A stretch of DNA of 64,000 bases from Nitrospira sp. GTDB taxonomy: Bacteria; Nitrospirota; Nitrospiria; Nitrospirales; Nitrospiraceae. Below are positions 9,709 to 16,941 of the stretch, one piece after another. Both the position numbers and the translations under genes were made by a program. Each line of letters begins with the position of its first letter. Position 1 is the stretch's first letter. Below the pieces are notes generated by a model that saw nothing but the letters and a program-made list of their open reading frames with translations, made no database searches and had not been told where the DNA came from. The stretch spans positions 906,484-970,483 of the forward strand of contig JARFXO010000001.1 of the NCBI GenBank assembly GCA_029194665.1, in the 5' to 3' direction.

Positions 9709-10362
9709 ATGATGATGTGCAGACAGTGCAATCAACAGAACCCCGACGAGGCCCAATTCTGTCATCAGTGCGGAACCAAACTGGCTGAGACCAAGCCTGT
9801 CGCCGAGGCCGTCCCTGAGGCTCCCGCCGCTCAGCCGATTCAGGACGACGAGACGTTGTGGCGCCAATTCATCGGCCCCAACGCCGACCACTACCTGACC
9901 GTATTTAAGAAATTTTCATCACACGGCCGGCCGAAGTTCGCCCTCTCGTGGAACTGGCCGGCGTTTCTCTACATTTCCTTCCTGTGGTTTCTGTACCGGA
10001 AGATGTACCTGCACGCGTTCGTCTATGCGGTCGGCCCGATGATTTCGACCTATCTCACGGGAGATTTTTCCGCTGGCATTGTCTGGAGCATCATGGCGGG
10101 AGCAACCGCGAACTATCTGTATTATTGGCATTGCCGAGAGCACGTCGGGGACATCAAGAAAGCCGATCGGGTGGATCGTGCCGCGCAAGAAACCGCATTG
10201 AAAGAATCGGGCGGGGTACAGCCCTACGTCATCTGGGTCGGCGTGTTTTTCTACATCATCTTCCTGGCGACACTGATGAAGATGATTCAAGAAGGCCCGC
10301 CCGATCTGGATAAATCGCCCGGCCGACCGGCCAAGCAAGCAGTCCGGCTGTCACAGACTTGA
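9709..10362 (+). CDS. Zinc-ribbon, DUF2628 membrane protein
   Basis: About 217 residues. The start is one of three consecutive ATGs (9709, 9712, 9715); I exclude the upstream extension to 9634. The N-terminal zinc ribbon CRQCNQQ...FCHQCG is followed by a Pro/Ala-rich linker. The DUF2628 region has an amphipathic WNWPAFLYISFLWFLYRKMY segment and three membrane helices, the last near residue 190. Function unknown; DUF2628 proteins are small inner-membrane proteins. Divergent from argD. Confidence 0.75.
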   Translation: MMMCRQCNQQNPDEAQFCHQCGTKLAETKPVAEAVPEAPAAQPIQDDETLWRQFIGPNADHYLTVFKKFSSHGRPKFALSWNWPAFLYISFLWFLYRKMYLHAFVYAVGPMISTYLTGDFSAGIVWSIMAGATANYLYYWHCREHVGDIKKADRVDRAAQETALKESGGVQPYVIWVGVFFYIIFLATLMKMIQEGPPDLDKSPGRPAKQAVRLSQT

Positions 10363-10386
10363 CTTGGCACGGCAATTCAGTATGCT
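10359..10386 (+). promoter_or_regulatory. Candidate sigma70 promoter for gpmA
   Basis: TTGACT (10359-10364), a 16-base spacer and TATGCT (10381-10386), 45 bases before the gpmA ATG. It overlaps the stop of the preceding gene. Sequence match only. Confidence 0.4.
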
Positions 10387-10430
10387 TTGGCCCCTGATCG
10401 GATGTTCGGGTTGATGACAAAGGATAGGTG

Positions 10431-11036
10431 ATGGCGCGATTAGTCTTGCTTCGACATGGGGAATCGCAATGGAACTTGGAGAACCGGTTTACCGGCTGGG
10501 TGGACGTGCCGCTCTCCGCAAAAGGTGTCGAAGAAGCCAAGCAAGCCGGCGAGAAGCTCCGCGGGTTTGCCTTTGACCGGGCCTTCTCCTCCGTCCTCAC
10601 CCGGGCCAATGAAACGCTGAGAATTGTACTGGAAGTCCTCGGGCAAACGACTATTCCCGTTGAAAAAGACAAGGCGCTGAACGAACGGATGTATGGAGAC
10701 CTCCAAGGTCTGAATAAGGCCGAAACCGCCAAGAAGTACGGTGACGCGCAAGTGAAAATCTGGCGCCGAAGTTATGATGTGAAACCGCCTGGTGGAGAGA
10801 GCCTGAAAGATACGGCCGAACGCACCTTGCCGTACTATGCGAAGATGATCAAACCTCATCTGCTGAAGGGAGAGACCATCATCATTGCCGCGCATGGCAA
10901 CAGTCTTCGTGCGTTGGTGATGGAGCTGGACCAATTGTCGAGGGAAGAGGTCCTTGAGCTGAACATTCCGACCGGCGTGCCGCTGCTCTATGAATTTGAC
11001 AAAACCGGCAAGGTGCTCTCGCACCGCTATCTGTAA
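10431..11036 (+). CDS. gpmA: 2,3-bisphosphoglycerate-dependent phosphoglycerate mutase
   Basis: Interconverts 3- and 2-phosphoglycerate. 201 residues from ATG 10431 (a GTG at 10428 is also in frame), with AGGATAGG upstream. The histidine-phosphatase core is intact: LRHGESQWN with the phosphohistidine, the GWVDVPLS loop, ERMYGDLQG and [10 protein letters not shown] with the second His. It is shorter than the roughly 250-residue E. coli enzyme, as is common for bacterial GpmA of this subgroup. Its stop is adjacent to the start of the accessory island. Confidence 0.9.
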   Translation: MARLVLLRHGESQWNLENRFTGWVDVPLSAKGVEEAKQAGEKLRGFAFDRAFSSVLTRANETLRIVLEVLGQTTIPVEKDKALNERMYGDLQGLNKAETAKKYGDAQVKIWRRSYDVKPPGGESLKDTAERTLPYYAKMIKPHLLKGETIIIAAHGNSLRALVMELDQLSREEVLELNIPTGVPLLYEFDKTGKVLSHRYL

Positions 11037-11234
11037 TCACCTATCGCCTTCGATCACAAGATAAAACTCTTCCATCTTGGGATGCCTGTGCAGCGTATTG
11101 GCGCTTCGAGAGGGGAAATCGCCATAGTCTCGCCCCAAGAATTTGGCTTCCGCTCCTCTCAAGGAAGCCCGCATTTGGAACGGGCATGATGTTCGAGGGC
11201 CTCCAAACGAGGTCGTCGGGCCCTGTGAGCACAT
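11037..11234 (-). pseudogene. Frameshifted, truncated cupin remnant
   Basis: Two overlapping minus-strand frames carry successive parts of one cupin-like protein. One reads MPVPNAGFLERSGSQILGAR then LWRFPLS. The other continues SANTLHRHPKMEEFYLVIEG, with the His-x-His...Glu metal site, and then stops at DR. Splicing the frames gives an ordinary cupin N-terminal half; the rest of the barrel is absent, because the next bases are the gpmA stop region. A frameshift near the LWRFP/YGDFP point plus loss of the 3' half is the simplest reading. Confidence 0.45.
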
Positions 11235-11274
11235 ATCAGGAGATGGCTTTCATATGGAAAACTCGCGCAGAAAC

Positions 11275-11334
11275 GCCTTAGGTTACGGGTGAGAGACGCG
11301 GCGTGCCGGGTCCTTCTCAACTCTCTGGTTAGGC
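11275..11334 (-). other. Degenerate attC-like site after hepT
   Basis: On the minus strand the hepT stop codon TAA lies inside GCCTAAC (11328-11334), a perfect attC R'' core. About 60 bases further is CTAAGGC, a poor match to the opposite GTTRRRY core, with only weak pairing between. Spacing and the stop-in-core arrangement fit a cassette end, but the second core has decayed. Confidence 0.4.
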
Positions 11335-11673
11335 TTGCTGTGAATCAATGATCCGCTGAATGCTACGTTCCAGTTCTGGAAGTTTCTCGCGCACCACGTC
11401 CCATACGAGCTGATAATCCACCCCAAAGTACCCGTAGATCAGACGGTCGCGCATCTGAGCAATCGGACGCCATCCAACCTCGGGATGCGATGCCCGGAAC
11501 TCCTCGGGCAGGTTCTTCACCGCTTCGCCGATAATTTCCAAGCTCCGCACGAACGCACGTCGCAACGTCTCATCAGCTGCGAAACGCTCATAGGTCAGAC
11601 TCTGACTCTAATCGAGGAGGTACTCGACTTCCACGAGAATATGCCGCAGGTAGTCACGCGGCTCGAAGGACAT
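11329..11673 (-). pseudogene. hepT: HepT-like RNase toxin with in-frame amber stop
   Basis: Reading continuously from ATG 11673 gives a full-length HepT/DUF86 protein of 114 codons: MSFEPRDYLRHILVEVEYLL, then TAG at 11608-11610, then [19 protein letters not shown] and on to [14 protein letters not shown]. Both halves are in the same frame. The RX4HXY RNase motif reads R-D-R-L-I-Y-G-Y, so the catalytic His is replaced by Tyr (TAC at 11434-11436; CAC would be His). A TTG restart at 11565 could give the last 78 residues. Stop codon and motif change together suggest an inactive toxin. The gene's start lies inside the 3' end of mntA. Confidence 0.75.
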
Positions 11674-11986
11674 CCGTTGCCGCGGCCAAGATGTGCGGCC
11701 CAATAAAAGGTGAGAGTGACTCAGTGGTGACCACCTCAACCCGGTGCTCCAACGTGTCTTCGAGCAGATCCGCCAGCGCCATGAAGCGATCGAAGCTCTT
11801 CTCTCTCGGAGCGAACTCGACAAGCACATCAACATCACTGTCGGGGCGAGCCTCGTTGCGAAGCACGGATCCGAAGAGCGCTAGCCGACGAACGCCGAGG
11901 CATCGAATCTCGGACTCAACGGCTTGCAGCCGCCGGATCGCCTCGTCACGGGTGAGAGAACTTTTGCTCAGGTGGAGAATATACAC
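11654..11986 (-). CDS. mntA: MntA-type nucleotidyltransferase antitoxin
   Basis: 110 residues from a GTG. The minimal nucleotidyltransferase signature GS-X10-DVD is complete: Gly39-Ser40, then Asp51 and Asp53 in the segment DSDVDVLVEF. In characterised MntA/HepT pairs this protein AMPylates the HepT Tyr near the RNase motif and so neutralises the toxin. It overlaps hepT by 20 bases, the usual pairing. It appears intact while its partner is broken. Sits in an integron-type cassette starting just after the attC at 12015-12074. Confidence 0.75.
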   Translation of the reverse strand: MYILHLSKSSLTRDEAIRRLQAVESEIRCLGVRRLALFGSVLRNEARPDSDVDVLVEFAPREKSFDRFMALADLLEDTLEHRVEVVTTESLSPFIGPHILAAATDVLRAA

Positions 11987-12014
11987 GAAACATCCGACTG
12001 ATACGAGGCGGAAG

Positions 12015-12074
12015 GCCTAACGGCCGGCCGCTCGGTCGCCGGCCCTGCCGGGCGGCCGGAGCGGCGTGTTGGGC
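12015..12074 (-). other. Integron attC recombination site
   Basis: 60 bases bounded by GCCTAAC (12015-12021) and GTTGGGC (12068-12074), both matching the RYYYAAC/GTTRRRY cores of attC. The arms between (GGCCGGCCGCTC and GAGCGGCGT) pair imperfectly, as attC arms do. The TIR-like reading frame runs through it and ends at TAG inside the core, as happens in cassettes. Orientation places it downstream of the minus-strand TIR-like gene. Confidence 0.75.
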
Positions 12075-13045
12075 GTCGTTGGGGCAGTTGCGGCAGAACC
12101 AGCCGCTCTCGCTTGCCGATTCGTCAGGTGCTCGAGGCGTCGAGTGAGCTTTTCCCGCAGGTCTCGAAGATTCTGGTATTCGGGGCAGTTGTACCCTGCC
12201 AAATCGAAGTGCAGCCCCGTACCGGCCTTTCGGTAAAGAATCACGCGACGTTTGAGGGCATGCGCGTAACCGACTTCGTAGTAGACGTTCGGTCGCCCGC
12301 CTGTCAGGTCGGCAAAGAAGAACTCAGCCGTCTCGATCTCGCCGAGAATTCGCGTCGTGATCTGCTCCTCGTGCTCGATGTCATCCGCCCGAACGGCGCG
12401 AACGTCAAACTGCTCGAAGACTTGCTTGACCGTGTCAGCAACGTCGACGAGCTCTGGTCAAGACCTATCCATGGACATCATGATGAAGGCGGTGCCAGGG
12501 CGATAGCGAGCAGGCGCTGAAGAAAGAGCCTCTCTTCCCGACGGCCCAAGTCCGCGCGAGGCGGCAACCAAGTCCAGGATATCCGCGATCTTTCCAGCCC
12601 AATCGGCGAAGCTGCGCCTGGCAATCTCGGGAGGGCTCGGATCATCGTCGGATTGCCCGGCTGGCTGAACACCCAGGACTGTGCCCTCGTCGTGGAGCAC
12701 CTCGGCCGTCCATGAGCGAAACTGGCGAAGCAGTAGTGCGGCGCGCAGTGCCTTAGTGCCCGTCATCACGTCTCGCTGGTCAGCCTCCGACGCCAGAGAT
12801 GCGTTCCTTACCGCATCGGCGATAGGTCCAGCCAGCGCGAGCAGGCGTTCCACCAACTTTCCCGCTTCCTCCCGAACTGGCGCCGGCAATTCCGCCCAGA
12901 AATGGTCGCGATCAGGACGGGCCCACTGGTCTGGGCGAGGGAACTCCGCCAGAGCTGTGGCAGCTCGATCGAAGTACACTTCAGCGTCTCGTCGCAGCGC
13001 GTCAACCGAAGCGCCAAGGGCTCCCTGCTCTGGTTGGTCAGTCAC
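12017..13045 (-). pseudogene. TIR/deoxyribosyltransferase-like cassette gene with in-frame opal stop
   Basis: One frame of 342 codons is interrupted only by TGA at 12458-12460. The N-terminal part (195 residues, MTDQPEQGALG...) is helical and of no recognised family. It ends FIMMSMDRS. After the stop the same frame continues [14 protein letters not shown] and then [39 protein letters not shown] and [16 protein letters not shown]. The [18 protein letters not shown] pattern is typical of nucleoside 2-deoxyribosyltransferase/TIR-like nucleotide-binding folds, often seen in defence-like proteins. The stop falls inside that domain's first strand region, so the fold is probably lost. Flanked on both sides by attC sites. 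Confidence 0.7.
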
Positions 13046-13061
13046 GGTGCTCCTTCACAAC

Positions 13062-13122
13062 GCCCAACGTCTCGGCTCAGCGGTGCCCGCTTGCGGGCGT
13101 CCGCTGAAGCCGATTGTTAGGC
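13062..13122 (-). other. Integron attC recombination site (clear)
   Basis: A classical 61-base attC: GCCCAAC (13062-13068) and GTTAGGC (13116-13122) enclose near-complementary arms GTCTCGGCTCAGCGG and CCGCTGAAGCCGATT, with an extra A in one arm as the extrahelical base, and a central GCCCGCTTGCGGGC turn. It follows the stop of the minus-strand membrane-protein gene by four bases. Confidence 0.9.
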
Positions 13123-13126
13123 CGCT

Positions 13127-13588
13127 TCATCGCACAAACACCTGGATCGCAATGCCTATGGCTGTCGAGACGACCACGCCCGCCCCAAACAGCAGATAGT
13201 CTCGCATGGCGCTCTTCTTCTCACCGGGCGCCACCAGCTTCACAAAGTGTTCGGCAACCGCCAAGGGCGTCTTCTCCAGGGCATCGATTCTCTCCTTCAG
13301 TTCCTTTTCCCGCCCAGACATGGTCGCAAGGTCAGTTTCAAGCTGCTGGGCTGCCTGGGCGCGATCCTTCGCGACCTGAGCCAGTTCAGCCAGCACGGCG
13401 TCGACTTCGCGTGAGGCCTTGGACAGATTCTCGGTCAGTTCGGCCAGTCGCTCCGAATACGGCTTCTGCGGCTCCTCACGCTTCAGCAGAATCCGAACAA
13501 GTCGCTGAATAAGCTCGGTCGAGGCGAGGGCGGCACCGAGAAGACTCGCAGTTGCGCCGAGGATGGTTGGGATGATTTCTGGGTTCAT
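13127..13588 (-). CDS. Cassette-borne coiled-coil membrane protein
   Basis: 153 residues from ATG 13588; upstream in-frame codons run across a recombination-core sequence and are excluded. Layout: an N-terminal hydrophobic helix (IIPTILGATASLLGAALA), a long charged coiled coil rich in Glu/Gln/Ala (about 35-110), then a C-terminal membrane helix (YLLFGAGVVVSTAIGIAIQV). No family recognised. Typical of integron cassette genes: one small reading frame directly followed by attC. Confidence 0.6.
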   Translation of the reverse strand: MNPEIIPTILGATASLLGAALASTELIQRLVRILLKREEPQKPYSERLAELTENLSKASREVDAVLAELAQVAKDRAQAAQQLETDLATMSGREKELKERIDALEKTPLAVAEHFVKLVAPGEKKSAMRDYLLFGAGVVVSTAIGIAIQVFVR

Positions 13589-13611
13589 GTGCTTCCCCGA
13601 CCTGTGGGCGG

Positions 13612-13768
13612 CCCAACAATGTTTAGACCGATCCGCATAAGCGCGGCATCTGGCTGTTTCAATCCGCGTAACACGCGACGAACGTTCGGACACTATACGT
13701 CATTTGTGTCGTTGGTTGCACGAGTTGCAACTGTCTGACTATGATTCATGGGTTCTTATGCGGATCGG
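13612..13768 (-). other. Orphan cassette core next to a 14-bp inverted repeat
   Basis: Upstream of the first cassette gene the minus strand reads TCTAAACATTGTTGGGC, ending in a GTTGGGC core (13612-13618). It resembles the end of attI1 (CCTAAAACAAAGTTAGGC). I find no partner core within 150 bases. Right beside it, CCGATCCGCATAAG (13628-13641) is repeated inverted and perfect at 13755-13768, enclosing 113 bases with no gene. This could be an attI relic or an element end. Confidence 0.4.
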
Positions 13769-13963
13769 CATATCAACCGGCGCGTGGGACATCAGAAACT
13801 AGGGTCAGGCATGACTATTGACTTATTGCCGACGGACCAGTGCCCTTGTTGGAGCGAGAACAAGAACGAGGGACCAGCCGGAAGGCTTCGCCTATCGACG
13901 TTTGTCTGAAAAGGTGTGTGTCTGGTTCCCTGCGCGAGTAATCAGTTGTCGCGGCAACGTTGC

Positions 13964-13997
13964 CGTGCTTTACGTTGCTGTGATAAAGTAAAGCACG
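13964..13997 (+). promoter_or_regulatory. Inverted-repeat operator of the VapBC module
   Basis: CGTGCTTTAC (13964-13973) and GTAAAGCACG (13988-13997) form a perfect 10-base inverted repeat with a 14-base spacer, 18 bases before the antitoxin ATG. AbrB-type antitoxins usually repress their own operons through such sites; binding here is inferred. Confidence 0.55.
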
Positions 13998-14014
13998 AGC
14001 ACAAGAGGGGTACG

Positions 14015-14233
14015 ATGGCTGTTCAGAAGCTCAGTAGTAAAAATCAAATTGTCATCCCGAAAGAAGCTCGGCAAGCGATGGGCGTGAAGGGGGGGGATGA
14101 ATTGTTGGTGGTCGTCAAGGACGACCTGACGCTGATCATGCCGAAGCCGAAACGGTATGCCAAGGTCTTGCAGGGGCTTGCCAAGGGGACCTATCCCAGC
14201 GACTACCTGAAGCGAGAGCGACGATCGTGGTAG
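14015..14233 (+). CDS. vapB: AbrB/MazE-fold antitoxin (VapB-like)
   Basis: 72 residues from ATG 14015, preceded by AGAGGGG. The N-terminal swapped-hairpin DNA-binding domain reads KLSSKNQIVIPKEARQAMGV (residues 4-23), and the segment GGDELLVVVKDD follows. The basic/aromatic tail YAKVLQGLAKGTYPSDYLKR is the likely toxin-binding part. Overlaps the PIN toxin gene by seven bases. The upstream inverted repeat suggests autoregulation. Confidence 0.8.
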   Translation: MAVQKLSSKNQIVIPKEARQAMGVKGGDELLVVVKDDLTLIMPKPKRYAKVLQGLAKGTYPSDYLKRERRSW

Positions 14234-14682
14234 GAACGCCCCTGTCCCAAGGTCTTCCCACCCAACGCCAACGCATCGGTCTTGACACCAATGTCTTTAT
14301 CTATTTCCTGGAAGACCATCCACGGTATGGGGTTTGGTGTGCAACTCTGTTCGATCTCATTGAACGGGGGCAGAATCCCGCGGTCACGTCGACCGTGACC
14401 CTTCTGGAGCTCTTGGTTCAGCCGTATCGTGATCAGAAGGAGGAATTGACTCAAAAGATTTTTGCTCTGAGCACCACCTATCCAAAGCTCGAGTGGGTCT
14501 CACTGACGATGAATCTGGCTGATCGAGCCGCTGAGTTGCGTGCCCGCTACCGTCTCAGCACGCCGGATGCTATACAGCTCGCAACGGCCATCGGCCATAA
14601 AGCCGTTCGTTTTTACGGGAATGATCACGGGCTGCGGCGAGTCAAAGAGATTGAGTGCATCATCGTGGATGACCTGGTCTAG
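14227..14682 (+). CDS. vapC: PIN-domain RNase toxin (VapC-like)
   Basis: 151 residues from GTG 14227. PIN acidic residues are visible: Asp20 in GLDTNVFIYFLED, Glu61 in TLLELL, Asp114 in STPDAIQLATA, and a final Asp in FYGNDHGLRRV. All four positions are conserved, so the RNase is probably active. Paired with the overlapping AbrB-type antitoxin as a type II toxin-antitoxin module, just outside the cassette island. Confidence 0.85.
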   Translation: MVGTPLSQGLPTQRQRIGLDTNVFIYFLEDHPRYGVWCATLFDLIERGQNPAVTSTVTLLELLVQPYRDQKEELTQKIFALSTTYPKLEWVSLTMNLADRAAELRARYRLSTPDAIQLATAIGHKAVRFYGNDHGLRRVKEIECIIVDDLV

Positions 14683-14769
14683 TCTCACTGCAGGGGCCTC
14701 TCTCGAAACGGTTCAAACTTCATTGTATCCATTCCTTTCATCCTGGACTACGGAAATGGAGAGTCATCC

Positions 14770-14970
14770 TTGATTGCTAAGATAGTGGCGAGTGCAATCG
14801 CCCGTTTCCTATCGAGGCTCTGTTTCAAGACCGCGCGGCTGTGGCGCTGCGTCATCTGTCGCCCGGTGGATGAGCTCGCGACCGAATTGCAGAAGGCCAT
14901 CGGGCGGGAACTAACGGATACAGAGCGGCGACGGTTTGGCGTTCCGGAGGCGTTATTGACGAAGCGATAG
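14770..14970 (+). CDS. Small hypothetical protein
   Basis: 66 residues from a TTG preceded by GGAGAG. A hydrophobic/basic N-terminus with CVIC is followed by LATELQKAIGRELTDTERRR, which has the look of a real folded helix pair. No family recognised. It could also be the remnant of a longer gene. Confidence 0.35.
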   Translation: MIAKIVASAIARFLSRLCFKTARLWRCVICRPVDELATELQKAIGRELTDTERRRFGVPEALLTKR

Positions 14971-14998
14971 GGGATCGGTGCGGGTACTGGGACAACGG

Positions 14999-15037
14999 CA
15001 TGACCATGTCGGCCAGTGGTTGGCCGACATGGTCATG
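14999..15037. terminator. Perfect 17-bp hairpin between convergent genes
   Basis: CATGACCATGTCGGCCA (14999-15015) and its exact complement (15021-15037) enclose a five-base loop GTGGT. It lies between the small plus-strand ORF and the 3' end of the minus-strand OmpA-like gene, ten bases from the latter's stop. No U-tract follows on either strand, so intrinsic termination is uncertain. Confidence 0.5.
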
Positions 15038-15046
15038 AGTGCAGAA

Positions 15047-16468
15047 TCAGCGGTTCACGACTTTTCGAACCATTCCTCCATATGGGGAAGTGTTTTGGCT
15101 GGTGCTTGCGCCTTGAGCATCCTTTTCACCAGCGGAAGCGATCGGCTCAGGCGACTGGCTGACAACAATCTCGACCCGTCGGTTCTTGCTCCGACCTTCC
15201 TCCGTGTCGTTGGTCGCGATGGGACGGGAGTCCGCATACCCGACAGCTCTGACTCGGTCGGCAGCTACCCCACCCTTGATCAGAGCCTTGCCGGCATGTT
15301 CGGCCCGCGCCCGAGAGAGCTCAGTGTTGTCCTTATAGGGCCGCCGAGTATCGTACTTGACCGGTGTGCTGTCAGTATGTCCAGCAACTTCGACGCTTTG
15401 AGGACGAAATTTACGCAAGGCCACGCCGATTCGCTTGACCAAGGAGGTTCCCGTCGGTGTCATAGTCGCTCGCCCTTTGGGGAACAGTTCGCCCGACGAC
15501 AACGCAAGGGTCAACTTGTCTCCGCGTTGCTCCAACACCACGCTGCCCCGTTTGAGCTCATCCTGGAGCGCGGTCACCAATTTCTCGTTGACCTTGGTGA
15601 GGTCGATCGTAGCTCGTGCCGTCGCGACGGCTTGCCGAGGAACCGCATTCTTGTTTGAGGGATCCTGCTTGGCCAGCTTCGGTAAGCTCTTCCCCAGGCT
15701 CGCAAGCAAGCGCTTCGCCTGTGTCAGCTGAGCGTCTCGAGCGGCGATTTCCAAGTCCAGGTTGGCCTTGGCCAGCTGGTATTCTTGCTCTTTCGCCACC
15801 AACATCAAATCGAGGTCCGCAATGCGTTGCATCGCTTCGTCGAGCTGGTCGTTGCTGATGACAAATTGTCGCTCGATGTCGTTGACTTGCTGTTTGGCCA
15901 ACTCCAGTCTGCTCTTTGTCCGGTTCAACTCCTGCGACATTTCTTGGTGGGTGTCTCGTTGGGTGCAGAGCCCCGCGAGTTCCTGCTCCTTTTGATTCAG
16001 CTGCGCTTCCAACGTTTCCGCGCGGGTCTTCTCGACATTCACCTGATTCGCCGCCGCTGCCGTTCTTTCTCGCAGGAGGGCCAACTCCTTCTCCTTGATT
16101 GTGAGCTGCTCTAAGAGTTGCTCCAACCGCATGGTCTCTTTGTCTGCCTCCGAAACCTGGCTCTGGGGAGCGTCTACGGTAATGGAAGTAATAGGAGTAA
16201 TCGAGGCGGTTGAAGCAGCAGGAGAGGTATCGTCGCTGTCGATTTTATGGACGTACGAGCCCCCCTCGTTGTCCTGTTGGGCCTGCCGAACATCCGCCGG
16301 TTTCAGGAACGCGACGAGCATGGCCATGGGTGAACTCTGACCATTGTCCGATCGCATGGTGGTCGGCTGGTTCTCGGCAATAGACTGATCGGCGGCGGCC
16401 AGACTCAATTCCTGTCCATTCACCGTGAGGGTGAAGAGAAAGGCGAAGGCGATTAGCTTTGTAATCAT
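15047..16468 (-). CDS. OmpA-family protein with long coiled coil
   Basis: 473 residues. Signal peptide (LIAFAFLFTLTVNGQE), a Ser/Thr-rich region, a coiled coil from about 105 to 265 (KEKELALLRERTA, QLTQAKRLLASL) and an OmpA peptidoglycan-binding domain at about 330-440. That domain has VEVAGHTDSTPVK, ELSRARAEHAGKAL and GRSKNRRVEIVV, the DAP-binding motif set. A further 35-residue polar tail follows. Probably links the envelope to peptidoglycan (MotB/OmpA-like). Expressed alone; GAGGTGAG precedes the ATG. Confidence 0.85.
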   Translation of the reverse strand: MITKLIAFAFLFTLTVNGQELSLAAADQSIAENQPTTMRSDNGQSSPMAMLVAFLKPADVRQAQQDNEGGSYVHKIDSDDTSPAASTASITPITSITVDAPQSQVSEADKETMRLEQLLEQLTIKEKELALLRERTAAAANQVNVEKTRAETLEAQLNQKEQELAGLCTQRDTHQEMSQELNRTKSRLELAKQQVNDIERQFVISNDQLDEAMQRIADLDLMLVAKEQEYQLAKANLDLEIAARDAQLTQAKRLLASLGKSLPKLAKQDPSNKNAVPRQAVATARATIDLTKVNEKLVTALQDELKRGSVVLEQRGDKLTLALSSGELFPKGRATMTPTGTSLVKRIGVALRKFRPQSVEVAGHTDSTPVKYDTRRPYKDNTELSRARAEHAGKALIKGGVAADRVRAVGYADSRPIATNDTEEGRSKNRRVEIVVSQSPEPIASAGEKDAQGASTSQNTSPYGGMVRKVVNR

Positions 16469-16941
16469 GTCTCACCTCACTACTAGAATAAAGATGATAG
16501 GTGGCGGCAACTCTACAAATAGGAATAGGTTCAAAGAATTCGAAATTTCAAAGTCCAACGATCGGCAAACACCCCTCCCCCTGACCAGGTAAAACGTCCG
16601 CCACGAAGGAGAAGAAGGCGATTCGACAAAAACCCTGGAGCTATAACTGTTACGCGTTCTTGAAATTTGGGTGGTGCTAGAATGTCTTGCTATGTCCTAT
16701 ACGCCGTCTGGCGCTACTTTGCAATGGGGATTTTTGTTCGCGTCGATTTCAGCCCGCAGTCCAAGCGGTGCCGGAGAATGGGTTCAATGAGGCATGGACG
16801 TGACGGGGTTCAATACGCAAACGTAATGGTACGTATCAGGAGAGGCTACACCATATCTGGTGGATCGGATATGGGAGAGTGAAAAAAGTCTCCTACGTGA
16901 CTGACCTCCTTCTGAGTCATGTTGCGGGAGAGCTGAAATGA
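16469..16941. other. Intergenic region, no supported gene
   Basis: About 470 bases holding the upstream region of the OmpA-like gene. A 71-codon plus-strand frame (16667-16882) has Arg/Met/Gly-rich composition and no ribosome-binding site, so I do not call it. No convincing promoter or repeat seen. Confidence 0.5.

Noticed and set aside
11608-12460. Reading the TAG and TGA in hepT and the TIR-like gene as recoded sense codons
   Set aside because: Many ordinary genes in the window end with TAG or TGA at expected lengths, so codes are standard. No selenocysteine context is visible near 12458.
12113-12520. A 135-codon plus-strand frame in the cassette island
   Set aside because: It mirrors the conserved end of the TIR-like cassette gene on the other strand; no start signals or domain.
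16667-16882. A 71-codon frame in the gap after the OmpA-like gene
   Set aside because: Composition (Arg, Met, Tyr) and absence of ribosome-binding site argue against a gene.
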